A stretch of DNA of 64,000 nt from Thalassospira sp. ER-Se-21-Dark (GTDB lineage: Bacteria > Pseudomonadota > Alphaproteobacteria > Rhodospirillales > Thalassospiraceae), in the NCBI RefSeq assembly GCF_017922435.1, contig NZ_VDEZ01000002.1:620001-684000 (forward strand), read 5' to 3'. The first letter of the stretch is position 1. Each line of letters opens with the position of its first letter. Made by a program: the position numbers and the translations under genes. A model generated the notes under the pieces. The model was not told the DNA's origin and made no database searches. It saw nothing but the letters and a program-made list of their open reading frames with translations. Positions 35,655 through 45,030 of the stretch are shown here, piece by piece.

Positions 35655-36711
35655 AGTCAAAAAGCCACGTGCCTGCATTCTTGGTGTTTCGGGAACGGAG
35701 CTTAGCAATTGGGAAAAGGGCTTCTTGCGTGAGGCCGATCCGTTCGGGTTTATCCTGTTTGCCCGCAACATCGAAAACCGTAATCAGGTCCGTGCCCTGA
35801 CCAACGCGCTGCGAGAAACCGTTGGTAATACCAACGTACCGATTCTCGTCGATCAGGAAGGCGGCCGCGTCATGCGGTTAAAACCGCCACATTGGCGCAG
35901 AATTGCACCCGCCGGCGCGTTTGGTGATCTGTTTGATCGCAATCCGGATGATGCTCGCGAGGCGGCCTATACCAGTGCGCGGCTGATGGCGATGGAACTG
36001 CGCGAAGCCGGTTTTAATACAACCTGCGCACCTGTTCTTGATCTTCGTCTGCCGGGTATGAGTGACGTGATCGGTGACCGGTCATACGGCGCAGAGGTCG
36101 GCAAGGTCGTGATGCTGGCCAGTGCCGTGGCGGCAGGCCTTCTGGATGGTGGCATTGCGCCGATCATCAAACATATCCCTGGGCATGGCCGTGCGACGGT
36201 AGACAGTCACAAGGACCTGCCGATTGTCACCGTATCGCACGAGACACTGTCCGAGTTCGATTTTGCGCCCTTCGCGCACATGAAGGACGTGCTGGCGGCG
36301 ATGTCGGCCCACCTGCTGTTTACCGCCATTGATGATCAACGCCCCGGCACAGTCTCCGCAACTGTTATTCAGGACATCATTCGCGGCGAGATCGGCTTTG
36401 ACAACCTGCTGATCAGTGATGATCTGTCCATGGAGGCGCTCGGTGGCTCCATCGCCAGTCGGACGCATGAATGTCTGCGTGCCGGGTGTGATATTGCGCT
36501 TCATTGCAATGGCAAACGCACCGAGATGGAAGAAGTGGTGTCAATGGCACCGCTTTTGACCGGTACGTCCTTGCAGCGCGCACAGACCTTTACCAACCAA
36601 ATTGCCACGTTCAAACACGACGCGCCAAGCAGCACCCAGATTACCGATTGGCAGGCCCGACTTGCCGATCTTCTGGCGCCGGTGTGGTCCGCAGGAGATG
36701 ATCAGAAGTGA
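35626..36711 (+). CDS. nagZ: Beta-N-acetylhexosaminidase NagZ
   Basis: A 361-residue family GH3 glucosaminidase that removes GlcNAc from anhydro-muropeptides during cell-wall recycling. VDQEGGRVMRL, the catalytic loop KHIPGHGRATVDSH, and LISDDLSMEAL (with the nucleophile Asp) are diagnostic. The ATG at 35626 overlaps the SPOR gene; the TTG at 35641 (LSGLEVK), preceded by GGGGTG, is an equally possible start. The end overlaps the protease gene by 4 bases. Confidence 0.95.
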   Translation: MWGASLSGLEVKKPRACILGVSGTELSNWEKGFLREADPFGFILFARNIENRNQVRALTNALRETVGNTNVPILVDQEGGRVMRLKPPHWRRIAPAGAFGDLFDRNPDDAREAAYTSARLMAMELREAGFNTTCAPVLDLRLPGMSDVIGDRSYGAEVGKVVMLASAVAAGLLDGGIAPIIKHIPGHGRATVDSHKDLPIVTVSHETLSEFDFAPFAHMKDVLAAMSAHLLFTAIDDQRPGTVSATVIQDIIRGEIGFDNLLISDDLSMEALGGSIASRTHECLRAGCDIALHCNGKRTEMEEVVSMAPLLTGTSLQRAQTFTNQIATFKHDAPSSTQITDWQARLADLLAPVWSAGDDQK

Positions 36712-37391
36712 ATGACACCATTGACCTGATCGTTTCGGCGACAACCTGGATCATTCCGGTTTTGCTGGCCGTTACGTTGCACGAGGCAGCACACGGTTTC
36801 GCCGCCAAGCTGTTTGGTGATGATACGGCCCAACGCATGGGTCGGCTAAGCCTTAACCCGATCCGCCATATTGATCCGGTTGGCACCATCCTGATCCCGG
36901 GTTTGCTTTTGATAACAGCCGCACCGTTCCTGTTTGGCTATGCCAAGCCGGTACCGGTGGCGTTTCATCGCCTGCATCCGCAGCGTTTGGGCGTGATTGG
37001 CGTTGCGATTGCAGGTCCGGCGACCAACGTGGCACTTGCCATTGTATCAATCCTGCTTCTGGTGTGGCTGCCAAGCTTCTCGCCAGCGGTAAATGACTGG
37101 CTTGCGACCATGCTTAATCAGTCACTTTGGCTGAATTGCATTCTGGCGGTGTTTAACATGTTGCCGATCCCGCCACTTGACGGTGGCCGGGTTCTGACCG
37201 CAATTTCACCGATGCCGATTGCACGGGTCTTGGCGCGTATGGAAAAAACCGGCATGATCATATTGATCGGATTGGTCTTTCTGTTGCCCTATGTCACGAC
37301 GCAACTTGGTATAGACCTGCCGGTGTTCCAGTGGTTGGTACTTGAACCGGCCAATGCACTGGTCAGGCTTCTGGCAGATATCTTTGCCTGA
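36708..37391 (+). CDS. Site-2 protease family membrane metalloprotease (M50)
   Basis: A 227-residue integral membrane protein. HEAAHGF supplies the HExxH zinc motif (as HEAAH) and NMLPIPPLDGGRV the third ligand Asp. About five membrane helices are seen. This small group lacks the PDZ domain of RseP. Substrates are unknown; the place between nagZ and scpA is conserved. The start is GTG after GGAGA, overlapping nagZ. Confidence 0.92.
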   Translation: MNDTIDLIVSATTWIIPVLLAVTLHEAAHGFAAKLFGDDTAQRMGRLSLNPIRHIDPVGTILIPGLLLITAAPFLFGYAKPVPVAFHRLHPQRLGVIGVAIAGPATNVALAIVSILLLVWLPSFSPAVNDWLATMLNQSLWLNCILAVFNMLPIPPLDGGRVLTAISPMPIARVLARMEKTGMIILIGLVFLLPYVTTQLGIDLPVFQWLVLEPANALVRLLADIFA

Positions 37392-37424
37392 ACGCCGACA
37401 GACGCGGGGGATAGTCGGGGATAG

Positions 37425-38294
37425 ATGGCAGACCAGTTCGAATTCGAAATTCCAGATGATGTGTTTGACAAGAAACCGGTCGATGACGAACCGAGCCTTG
37501 CCGAACGCCTGATTCTTGATCTGGACGGGTTCGAGGGGCCGCTTGATGTGTTGCTTGAACTGGCACGCGACCAAAAGGTCGATATCATCAAGATTTCCAT
37601 TCTCGATCTTGCCGAACAATATCTTGAATTCATCAATACCGCACAGGGTTTGCGCCTTGAACTGGCGGCTGATTATCTGGTGATGGCCGCCTGGCTTGCC
37701 TACCTGAAATCGCGCCTGCTGCTTCCAAAACAGGAAAGTGACGAGGAAGAACTCAGTGCCGAGGAAATGGCAGAACTTCTTGCCTTCCAGCTGAAGCGCC
37801 TTGAGGCGATGAAAGCGGCCGGTGAGAAACTTCTGGAACGCCCCAACTTGGGACGTGATTTCTTTGGTCGCGGCGATCCTGAGGAAGTCCGGGTTACAAC
37901 GGCGTCTGTCTATGATGCATCGCTTTATGACCTGCTGAAGGCTTATGCGCGGATCATGCTGACATCGGAAAGCAAAACGCTTGAGATCGAGGCATTTGAT
38001 CTATACGCGATGGATGATGCCATCCAACGGTTGCGCGATTTGTTTGGTCGTCGTGTGGTGCCGACATGGACAAGGCTGCTTGAATTCATGCCGCGCGGAC
38101 TCGGAACGCCGCTTAAGGCGCGCTCGGCATTGGCGGCGCATTTTGTTGCCAGTCTTGAAATGTGCCGCGATGGCGAACTGGAAATCTCACAAGAAGAGAC
38201 CTTTGGGCCGATTCTGCTGCGATCACCACAGACTGTGCGGGAAGGGGATCTGCCGCGCAATTATGACTACGACGCAGACACGTTTAAGAAATAA
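37425..38294 (+). CDS. scpA: Segregation and condensation protein A
   Basis: A 289-residue kleisin subunit of the SMC-ScpAB condensin. FEGPLDVLLELARDQKVDI and the helix DYLVMAAWLAYLKSRLLLP are typical N-terminal SMC-neck-binding parts, and the C-terminal winged-helix part contains LRDLFGRRVVPTW. A short acidic segment precedes the start of the family domain. It pairs with scpB, 18 bases further. Confidence 0.95.
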   Translation: MADQFEFEIPDDVFDKKPVDDEPSLAERLILDLDGFEGPLDVLLELARDQKVDIIKISILDLAEQYLEFINTAQGLRLELAADYLVMAAWLAYLKSRLLLPKQESDEEELSAEEMAELLAFQLKRLEAMKAAGEKLLERPNLGRDFFGRGDPEEVRVTTASVYDASLYDLLKAYARIMLTSESKTLEIEAFDLYAMDDAIQRLRDLFGRRVVPTWTRLLEFMPRGLGTPLKARSALAAHFVASLEMCRDGELEISQEETFGPILLRSPQTVREGDLPRNYDYDADTFKK

Positions 38295-38312
38295 GTTGGG
38301 CAGGGGCACTCA

Positions 38313-39149
38313 ATGAGCGAAGAAACGCAGCTTGAAATCGAAGGCGTCGAATCCGGTCCGGAAATTGACTTTCAACATATTCGCATTGTTGAGGCCGTTT
38401 TGTTCGCCTCTGCCGAACCGGTCAGTGAGCGGGTGATTGCTGCACGCTTGCCCGAGGGCACTGATGTCACCGCCATCATGCACGCGCTTGCCGAGACCTA
38501 TGAGCCGCGTGGCGTGAACCTGAAACAGATTGGCGATAAGTGGGCATTTCGTACCGCGATGGACCTGGCCGGGGACCTTCATATCGAGGTCGAAAAGGCC
38601 AAGAAGCTGACGCGTGCGACATTGGAAACCCTTGCCATCATTGCCTATCACGAGCCGGTCACAAGATCGGAGATCGAGGAAATCCGTGGCGTGGCGCTGT
38701 CCAAGGGGACACTTGATATCCTGCTTGAATCCAAATGGATCCGTCCGCGCGGGCGCAAACGGGTGCCAGGCCGCCCGGTTCTTTGGGCGACAACAGATAA
38801 CTTCCTTGATCACTTTGGGCTTGAAAGCCGTGATGATCTGCCGGGACTGGCGGATCTGAAAGCAGCAGGGCTGCTTGACAGTCGACCGGGTATGGGCCGC
38901 TATGGTGCGAGTTCGGATGATGAAGCCTTGCCGGATCTGATCGACGATGGTGAGGTCACCGATTCTGTCGTCGAAGAGGCCCTGACGACCCGCAATCTCG
39001 AAGATCTGGATGAAACCATCTATTCAGACAATCCGAACCTGTATGACGATGATGAACAGGTACCGGGCAGGGCACGTGAAAGCGACGCTGAGGACTTCGA
39101 GGACGACGAAGACGCCCCAGTGAGCGATCACGATCCCGAAACCAATTGA
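38313..39149 (+). CDS. scpB: Segregation and condensation protein B
   Basis: A 278-residue ScpB with tandem winged helices: IRIVEAVLFASAEPVSE at the start, ETLAIIAYHEPVTRSEIEEIRGV in the middle and the KRVPGRPVLWATT wing. After about residue 190 comes a long acidic tail of low complexity, longer than in most ScpB proteins, as I recall. It works with ScpA and SMC in chromosome compaction. It ends the argS operon as far as visible. Confidence 0.95.
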   Translation: MSEETQLEIEGVESGPEIDFQHIRIVEAVLFASAEPVSERVIAARLPEGTDVTAIMHALAETYEPRGVNLKQIGDKWAFRTAMDLAGDLHIEVEKAKKLTRATLETLAIIAYHEPVTRSEIEEIRGVALSKGTLDILLESKWIRPRGRKRVPGRPVLWATTDNFLDHFGLESRDDLPGLADLKAAGLLDSRPGMGRYGASSDDEALPDLIDDGEVTDSVVEEALTTRNLEDLDETIYSDNPNLYDDDEQVPGRARESDAEDFEDDEDAPVSDHDPETN

Positions 39150-39254
39150 TCCATCTTCTTGCATCACATGGGCGCTGACCTTAAGTTCCACGAAAGATTT
39201 CGCAAATCAATTGCACCTGCGGGTGCCCGATCCCTGTTGTAAGAAGAGTTTTCG

Positions 39255-40298
39255 ATGACCGACGGCCTGAAGATGTCGCATGTTTCTCACCTTTTCGGCG
39301 AGAACCGCGTTTTGCGCGATATCAGCTTTGATGTTGCCCCCGGCGAGTTGGTGTGTCTGCTTGGCCCGTCGGGGTGTGGCAAGACCACAGCACTTCGCCT
39401 GGCGGCAGGCCTTGAAAAGCTTCAGGTTGGCGCGATTTCCGTCGATGATCAGATTGTCGCCCAGCCGGGTGGCTATGTAGAGCCCGAAAAGCGCGGTGTC
39501 GGAATGGTCTTTCAGGACTATGCGCTGTTCCCGCATTTGAATGTGGCGAAGAATATCGGCTTTGGCCTGCGTCATTTCAGCGAAACCGATCGCATGAGTG
39601 CAATCAAGGCAGCACTCGAACAGGTCGGCATGTCCGAATATCTTAATGCCTATCCGCACGAGCTTTCTGGTGGTCAGCAGCAGCGTATTGCCTTGGCGCG
39701 CGCGCTTGCGCCGAAGCCGCGAATTATGCTGCTTGATGAACCGTTTTCCGGTCTTGATGTCGCACGACGTGCGGATTTGCGCGATACCACCTTGCACGTT
39801 CTTAAGGATGCCGGGATCGCCACTGTGATGGTCACCCACGATCCGCAGGAAGCCATGTATATGGCCGACCGGATCATCATTATGAATGAAGGGCAGATCA
39901 TGCAGGACGGATCGCCGGAAACACTGTATTTCCGGCCTGAAAATCGGTTTGTTGCTTCGTTCTTTGGCGAGGTAAACCGTTTTCCGGGAACAGTTGTGGA
40001 TGGCAAGGTTGCAACACCGTTTGGTGATGTCGATAGCCAAGGCATCGAAAACGGCACTGAAGTGGAAGTCCTGATCAGGCCAGAAGGCCTGCATATCGGC
40101 GAAGCGCTGAACGGGCATGACGTTCTGGCGCATGTCGATGCGGTGCGTGTCCTTGGTGAAGTCAATCTGGTTCACCTGACACTTGAGGCCGGAGCCCACA
40201 TTCACGCGCGTGTCCCGCGACGCTTTTCACCGATTAATCAGCCATCTGTCGCTATTACGCTTGATCCCGACATGGCCTTCGTGTTTCCTATGACCTGA
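39255..40298 (+). CDS. Orphan ABC transporter ATP-binding protein, FbpC-like
   Basis: A 347-residue ABC ATPase with Walker A GPSGCGKTT, Q-loop VFQDYALFPH, signature LSGGQQQR, Walker B IMLLDEPFSG and a switch His in VTHDPQE, followed by a C-terminal TOBE-like region. It groups with importers of ferric iron and other polyvalent ions (FbpC type). No permease or binding protein is next to it, so its partner is elsewhere or it is shared. The ATG follows AAGAAGAG. Confidence 0.88.
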   Translation: MTDGLKMSHVSHLFGENRVLRDISFDVAPGELVCLLGPSGCGKTTALRLAAGLEKLQVGAISVDDQIVAQPGGYVEPEKRGVGMVFQDYALFPHLNVAKNIGFGLRHFSETDRMSAIKAALEQVGMSEYLNAYPHELSGGQQQRIALARALAPKPRIMLLDEPFSGLDVARRADLRDTTLHVLKDAGIATVMVTHDPQEAMYMADRIIIMNEGQIMQDGSPETLYFRPENRFVASFFGEVNRFPGTVVDGKVATPFGDVDSQGIENGTEVEVLIRPEGLHIGEALNGHDVLAHVDAVRVLGEVNLVHLTLEAGAHIHARVPRRFSPINQPSVAITLDPDMAFVFPMT

Positions 40299-40472
40299 TG
40301 CGTCGTCGCGGACCGGGTTTTGGCCTGTTTCGACAGACGGAAAGACGCACATTAAACAGGTATTTTGCACTGCATGGTTATTAACCAACCGTCGCATTGC
40401 ACAGTGGGGGGCTTTCTGCCATTATCCGGGCAAGTCGCCGGCAGGCAGAATGGATCTTTGGAGATTTAAGTT

Positions 40473-40709
40473 ATGGGTATTGGCGTTTGGCAAATCGTTC
40501 TGATTCTTGCGATTGTCCTGATCATCTTCGGCGCAGGCAAGCTTCCGAAAGTGATGGGTGACATGGGCAAAGGCATCAAGAGCTTCAAAGCGGGCATCAA
40601 CGAAAAAGAAGAAGATGCGGGCGCTTCGGCCAAGACCATCGAAAACACGACCTCTGCTTCGGTTTCATCCGAGAGCAAGGACAATGAAAAGGATTCTGTG
40701 AAATCCTGA
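40473..40709 (+). CDS. tatA: Sec-independent protein translocase TatA
   Basis: A 78-residue TatA: one membrane helix (WQIVLILAIVLIIFGAGKLP) after a short start, an amphipathic helix (KVMGDMGKGIKSFKAGI) and a charged tail. TatA assembles the pore for folded twin-arginine proteins. The ATG follows a GGAGA site. tatB begins 35 bases later. Confidence 0.97.
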   Translation: MGIGVWQIVLILAIVLIIFGAGKLPKVMGDMGKGIKSFKAGINEKEEDAGASAKTIENTTSASVSSESKDNEKDSVKS

Positions 40710-40744
40710 TCGTCTGTCGGATTTCCTTCAGATAGGCGTGTCAT

Positions 40745-41143
40745 ATGTTTGATATCGGCTGGACCGAAATGGCTCTTGTGGCCGTCGTCGCACTGTTTGT
40801 CGTCGGCCCCAAAGAGTTACCGCATTTGCTGTACAAATTGGCGGGCTACTGGAAAAAAGTGCGCGGTATGGCGCGTGAATTCCAGAGCGGAATTGATGAC
40901 ATCATCCGTGAAGCGGAACTTGATGATCTGCGCAAGCAGGTCAACAGTTCGCATAGCAATCCGACCGATTTTCTGGAAAACAAAATCTCAAGCCCAAAAA
41001 GCGACGGCAAAAAGACCGAGTCCAAGCCGAAAGCAGAGAAACCGGCCGAAAAGGCTGATGCTCCTGCTGCAAAATCGGCAACGACAACGGGTGCGCCCGC
41101 AGATGACAGCAAGAAAAAAGATCAGCCGGAGAGCCAGGCGTGA
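40745..41143 (+). CDS. tatB: Sec-independent protein translocase TatB
   Basis: A 132-residue TatB: MFDIGWTEMALVAVVALFVVGPKELP, with the Glu and the GP-ELP hinge, then an amphipathic helix and a Lys/Glu/Ala/Pro-rich tail. With TatC it forms the receptor for twin-arginine signal peptides. The last 4 bases overlap tatC. Confidence 0.96.
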   Translation: MFDIGWTEMALVAVVALFVVGPKELPHLLYKLAGYWKKVRGMAREFQSGIDDIIREAELDDLRKQVNSSHSNPTDFLENKISSPKSDGKKTESKPKAEKPAEKADAPAAKSATTTGAPADDSKKKDQPESQA

Positions 41144-42144
41144 ACATGCAATCGCATGACAAACAGATGCCGATCATGGAGCATCTGATCGAGCTGAGAA
41201 ACCGCCTGACTTGGGCGGTTCTTGCTTTGTTTATTACCTTTGGTGTCTGCTATTACTTTGTCGAGGATATCTACGGGTTCCTCGTCCAGCCGCTTGCAGA
41301 AATCATGGGGCCCGACAGGCGCATGATTTATACCGCCCTGACCGAAGTGTTCTTCACTTACGTCAAGGTTTCGTTCTTCGCGGCCTGTTTTGTCTCTGCA
41401 CCAGTATTCCTCGGACAGTTTTGGGCGTTTGTCGCGCCGGGTCTTTACAAGAATGAACGTTCAGCATTCATGCCGTTCATCTTTGCGACCCCGATCCTGT
41501 TCCTGATGGGCGGTGCACTGGTCTATTACCTGATCATGCCGTTGGCCTGGAAGTTCTTCCTCAGTTTCGAACAGGCGGGTGGTGCGTCAAACCTTGCGAT
41601 CCAGCTTGAAGCCAAGGTGGGCGAATACCTGTCGCTGGTCATGAAGCTGATCTTCGCGTTCGGGCTTTGCTTCCAGTTGCCGGTGCTGTTGACGTTGATG
41701 GCGCGTGCCGGCATCGTCACCGCGGATGGTCTTGCACGTCGCCGGAAATACGCAATCGTCATTGCATTCGGGTTTGCCGCCGTTCTGACCCCGCCGGATC
41801 TGATTTCCCAGATCGGGTTGGGCATTCCGATTATCATTCTTTATGAAATCTCGATCATCATGGCGCGCATTTCCGAGCGCAAGCGTGCGAAAGCCGCCGC
41901 GGACGATGACGCGGATGAGGATGACGAGACGGACTCAGATGATGACGGAGAGGCAGAGGTCGCAACCGGAACCGCGGTCGCAACGGCGCAAGACGGTGTC
42001 GACGCACAAGGTGAGGCGGCTGCATCCTATGATGACGGTCAGACTTCCTTGACCCGATCCTCTGACGACGAGGGGGATGCGCCAAAGCTGTCCGGACCGT
42101 CGAACAATGATGACGGCGAGGATGATTTCAACAACGCCCGTTGA
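41140..42144 (+). CDS. tatC: Sec-independent protein translocase TatC with long acidic tail
   Basis: A 334-residue protein with six membrane helices. MPIMEHLIELRNRL is the conserved N-terminal signal-peptide-binding region, and FVAPGLYKNERSAF is a typical loop. From about residue 246 there is an 85-residue tail rich in Asp, Ser and Glu, longer than the E. coli protein. The GTG at 41140 overlaps tatB; the ATG at 41146 is an alternative start two codons in. Confidence 0.96.
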   Translation: MNMQSHDKQMPIMEHLIELRNRLTWAVLALFITFGVCYYFVEDIYGFLVQPLAEIMGPDRRMIYTALTEVFFTYVKVSFFAACFVSAPVFLGQFWAFVAPGLYKNERSAFMPFIFATPILFLMGGALVYYLIMPLAWKFFLSFEQAGGASNLAIQLEAKVGEYLSLVMKLIFAFGLCFQLPVLLTLMARAGIVTADGLARRRKYAIVIAFGFAAVLTPPDLISQIGLGIPIIILYEISIIMARISERKRAKAAADDDADEDDETDSDDDGEAEVATGTAVATAQDGVDAQGEAAASYDDGQTSLTRSSDDEGDAPKLSGPSNNDDGEDDFNNAR

Positions 42145-42177
42145 TTGAAATCCCCCGCCTGAACCGTCCGATTTGAC

Positions 42178-42200
42178 GGGGTGGACCTCGTGTCCACCCC
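42178..42200 (+). other. GC-rich hairpin between tatC and serS
   Basis: GGGGTGGAC / GTCCACCCC, a 9-bp stem with a 5-base loop, lies in the serS leader but has no T run, so it is not a clear terminator. Confidence 0.6.
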
Positions 42201-42244
42201 ATCGTATAAAGCCACAAACAGATAGACTGACAGGGTGCTCTTCG

Positions 42245-43519
42245 ATGCACGACATTAAATGGATTCGGGACAATCCCGAGGCTTTTGACGCAGCAATGAC
42301 TGCGCGCAAACAGGACGTTACCGCACAGCGTCTGATCGATATCGACGTTGAACGCCGTAAACTGATGACCGAACATCAGGAAATGCTGGCCCGCCGCAAG
42401 ACGATCTCAGGTGAAATCGGCAAATTGCGCAAGAATGGCGAGAATGCCGACGACCTGATGGCCGAAATGGGCACGCTCAAGGACAAGATAAAGGAAGCCG
42501 AGGACGGTCAGGCATCCCTGAATGACCAGCTTGATCTTTTGCTGTCGTCTTTCCCGAACATTCTTGATCCCGAAGTCCCGGTTGGCGAAGACGAAAACGA
42601 CAATGTCGAAGTCAATCGTTGGGGGACCCCGGGTGAGTTTGATTTCCAGCCGCTCGAACATTTCGAGATCGGCGAGAAACTCGGCATGATGGATTTCGAA
42701 ACTGCAGCCAAACTGTCTGGTTCCCGGTTCGTCATTCTGCGTGGCGGTCTGGCCAAACTCGAACGTGCGCTTGCTCAGTTCATGCTGGATCTGCACACCG
42801 GCGAACATGGTTATCAGGAAACCATCACGCCGATGCTGGTGCGCGATGACGCCATGTTTGGTACCGGCCAGTTGCCGAAATTCGCCGAGGATTCGTTTAA
42901 AACTACCAATGATTACTGGCTGATCCCGACGTCAGAAGTGACCCTGACCAACCAGGTTGCCGGTGACATTATCGATCAGGCAAAACTGCCGCTGCGCTAT
43001 ACCGCACTGACCCAGTGTTTCCGCTCCGAAGCGGGGTCGGCAGGGCGTGATACACGCGGCATGATCCGCCAGCACCAGTTTTCCAAGGTGGAAATGGTTT
43101 CGGTTGTCGAAGCAGAGAAATCTGACGAGGAACTGACCCGCAAGACGCGCTGTGCCGAAACAGTCCTTGAACGTCTTGGTCTGCCGTATCGCACGGTTAT
43201 TCTTTGCACCGGTGACATTGGGTTCTCGGCGGCAAAAACCTATGACATAGAAGTCTGGTTGCCGGGACAGGGCAAGTACCGCGAAATCTCGTCTTGCTCA
43301 AACACGCGTGATTTCCAGGCGCGTCGCATGAATGCACGTTATCGTGCTGCCGGTGACAAAAAGACTCAGTTTGTTCATACCCTGAACGGGTCTGGCCTTG
43401 CCGTTGGTCGTTGCCTGATTGCCGTGATGGAAAACTATCAGCAGGCGGATGGCTCGATCCGTGTTCCTGATGCGCTCAAACCTTATATGGGCGGGTTAGA
43501 GGTAATCTCGGCGGGCTAG
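42245..43519 (+). CDS. serS: Seryl-tRNA synthetase
   Basis: A 424-residue class II synthetase with the N-terminal antiparallel coiled coil (about 30-100), then motif 2 [21 protein letters not shown] and motif 3 [20 protein letters not shown]. The start [14 protein letters not shown] is the conserved SerS N-terminus; a frame extension to 42173 runs through the leader hairpin and is rejected. surE follows after 12 bases. Confidence 0.98.
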   Translation: MHDIKWIRDNPEAFDAAMTARKQDVTAQRLIDIDVERRKLMTEHQEMLARRKTISGEIGKLRKNGENADDLMAEMGTLKDKIKEAEDGQASLNDQLDLLLSSFPNILDPEVPVGEDENDNVEVNRWGTPGEFDFQPLEHFEIGEKLGMMDFETAAKLSGSRFVILRGGLAKLERALAQFMLDLHTGEHGYQETITPMLVRDDAMFGTGQLPKFAEDSFKTTNDYWLIPTSEVTLTNQVAGDIIDQAKLPLRYTALTQCFRSEAGSAGRDTRGMIRQHQFSKVEMVSVVEAEKSDEELTRKTRCAETVLERLGLPYRTVILCTGDIGFSAAKTYDIEVWLPGQGKYREISSCSNTRDFQARRMNARYRAAGDKKTQFVHTLNGSGLAVGRCLIAVMENYQQADGSIRVPDALKPYMGGLEVISAG

Positions 43520-43531
43520 GACGATACCGAC

Positions 43532-44299
43532 ATGATGGATCTCACCAAAGCACGCATCCTGATCAGTAATGATGATGGCATTGACGCGCCCGGGATCAAG
43601 ATATTGGAACAGCTCGCACGCGAGTTTTCCGATGATGTGTGGGTGATTGCACCGTCAATGGAACAAAGCGGGGCGGGGCATTCCCTGACCCTGCGCCGTC
43701 CATTGCGTATTCATAAACGCGATGAACGGCATTTTGCTGTGGATGGCACGCCAACCGATTGCATTCTGCTTGGCTTACAGCAGGTTATGCGCGACACCCC
43801 GCCAGATATCGTGCTTTCGGGGATAAACCGGGGTGGAAACCTTGGTGAAGACGTGACTTACTCGGGGACGGTTGCCGCCGCCATGGAGGCAACATTGCTT
43901 AATGTGCCTGCGGTCGCGTTTTCACAGTATTTTTCTGGTGACATGATCGACTGGACGATTGCCGAAAAGTACCTCAAGGATGTTCTGGCAACTTTGGTCA
44001 CGACAACTTGGCCCAAAGGCGTTCTGATCAACGTCAACTTCCCGGATCACGAAGCCAATGGCGGTGCAGAGATAAAAATCTCAAGACAAGGGCAGCGCAA
44101 GATCGGTGATCACATCGCCGAACGCCTTGATCCGCGCGGCGAGCCCTATTACTGGATCGGCGCTATTCAGTCTGAACTGCCAGAAGATAAAAAGTCTGAT
44201 CTGCGCGTGATCGAGCAGGGCAATGTTTCTGTCACCCCGATCAGCCTTGATTTTACCCACTACGATACGTTTGAAAAACTGACGAAGGCCTTTCCGTGA
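43532..44299 (+). CDS. surE: 5'/3'-nucleotidase SurE
   Basis: A 255-residue metal-dependent nucleotidase. ILISNDDGIDAPG supplies the two metal-binding Asp residues, and VLSGINRGGNLGEDVTYSGTVAAAMEA the Asn/Ser site. SurE and the following PCMT are a classical stationary-phase pair, here overlapping by 4 bases. ATG 43532 or 43535 cannot be told apart. Confidence 0.97.
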   Translation: MMDLTKARILISNDDGIDAPGIKILEQLAREFSDDVWVIAPSMEQSGAGHSLTLRRPLRIHKRDERHFAVDGTPTDCILLGLQQVMRDTPPDIVLSGINRGGNLGEDVTYSGTVAAAMEATLLNVPAVAFSQYFSGDMIDWTIAEKYLKDVLATLVTTTWPKGVLINVNFPDHEANGGAEIKISRQGQRKIGDHIAERLDPRGEPYYWIGAIQSELPEDKKSDLRVIEQGNVSVTPISLDFTHYDTFEKLTKAFP

Positions 44300-44949
44300 A
44301 CGAGCCGGTGATTACGCGCGAAACCGCCATAGCCAATTTGTTGCAGATCCTTCGTGATGATGGCATTCACGATGAAGCCGTGCTGTCTGCACTGGCCGAT
44401 ATCCCGCGTGAGATTTTTGTCGCCGACCCATTCGTCAGCCGGGCCTGGGAAAACGTCGCGTTGCCGATCAGCAAGGGCCAAACGATTTCACAGCCCTATA
44501 TCGTGGCTCTGATGACACAGGCGCTTGAGCTTAATGATCGTATGAAGGTGCTGGAGGTCGGCACCGGTTCTGGTTATCAGGCAGCGATCCTGGCCAAGCT
44601 CGCCCGGCGTGTTTATACCCTTGAGCGTCACAAGCCACTCCTGCGCGAGGCCGAGGACAAGTTTCGCGAGTTGGGCCTGCACACCATTTCGACATTGCAT
44701 GCCGATGGCGGACTTGGGTGGAAAGCACAGGCACCGTTTGATCGCATTATTGTTACGGCGGCAGCACAGGACGTTCCGCCGGTGCTTGTCGATCAGCTTG
44801 CAGTCGGTGGCATCATGGTCGTGCCAGTGGGGGAAGTATCCCACACACAGCTTTTACTTCGCGTTTTGCGGACGCCCAGTGGGGTCGATGTTACCGAACT
44901 GATGCCTGTCCGGTTCGTTCCCATGCTTCCGGGCACCGAGGAATTCTGA
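44296..44949 (+). CDS. pcm: Protein-L-isoaspartate O-methyltransferase
   Basis: A 217-residue repair methyltransferase. It contains the isoaspartate loop ISKGQTISQPYIVA, motif I VLEVGTGSGYQAAILA, and RIIVTAAAQDVPPVLVDQL. It methylates isoaspartyl residues so that they revert to Asp. The GTG start overlaps surE; nlpD-like follows at 81 bases. Confidence 0.97.
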   Translation: MNEPVITRETAIANLLQILRDDGIHDEAVLSALADIPREIFVADPFVSRAWENVALPISKGQTISQPYIVALMTQALELNDRMKVLEVGTGSGYQAAILAKLARRVYTLERHKPLLREAEDKFRELGLHTISTLHADGGLGWKAQAPFDRIIVTAAAQDVPPVLVDQLAVGGIMVVPVGEVSHTQLLLRVLRTPSGVDVTELMPVRFVPMLPGTEEF

Positions 44950-45030
44950 CACCTGTCAGGCCATTTAAATCCATCCTGAACACCTTGATGCTTACTGATT
45001 GTTAACCGCTGATCGGAGACAATCAGAAGC

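Noticed and set aside
42178-42200. T-box or amino-acid attenuator before serS
   Set aside because: Only a single hairpin is present, without a T run, leader peptide or T-box motif, and T-boxes are not expected in this group.
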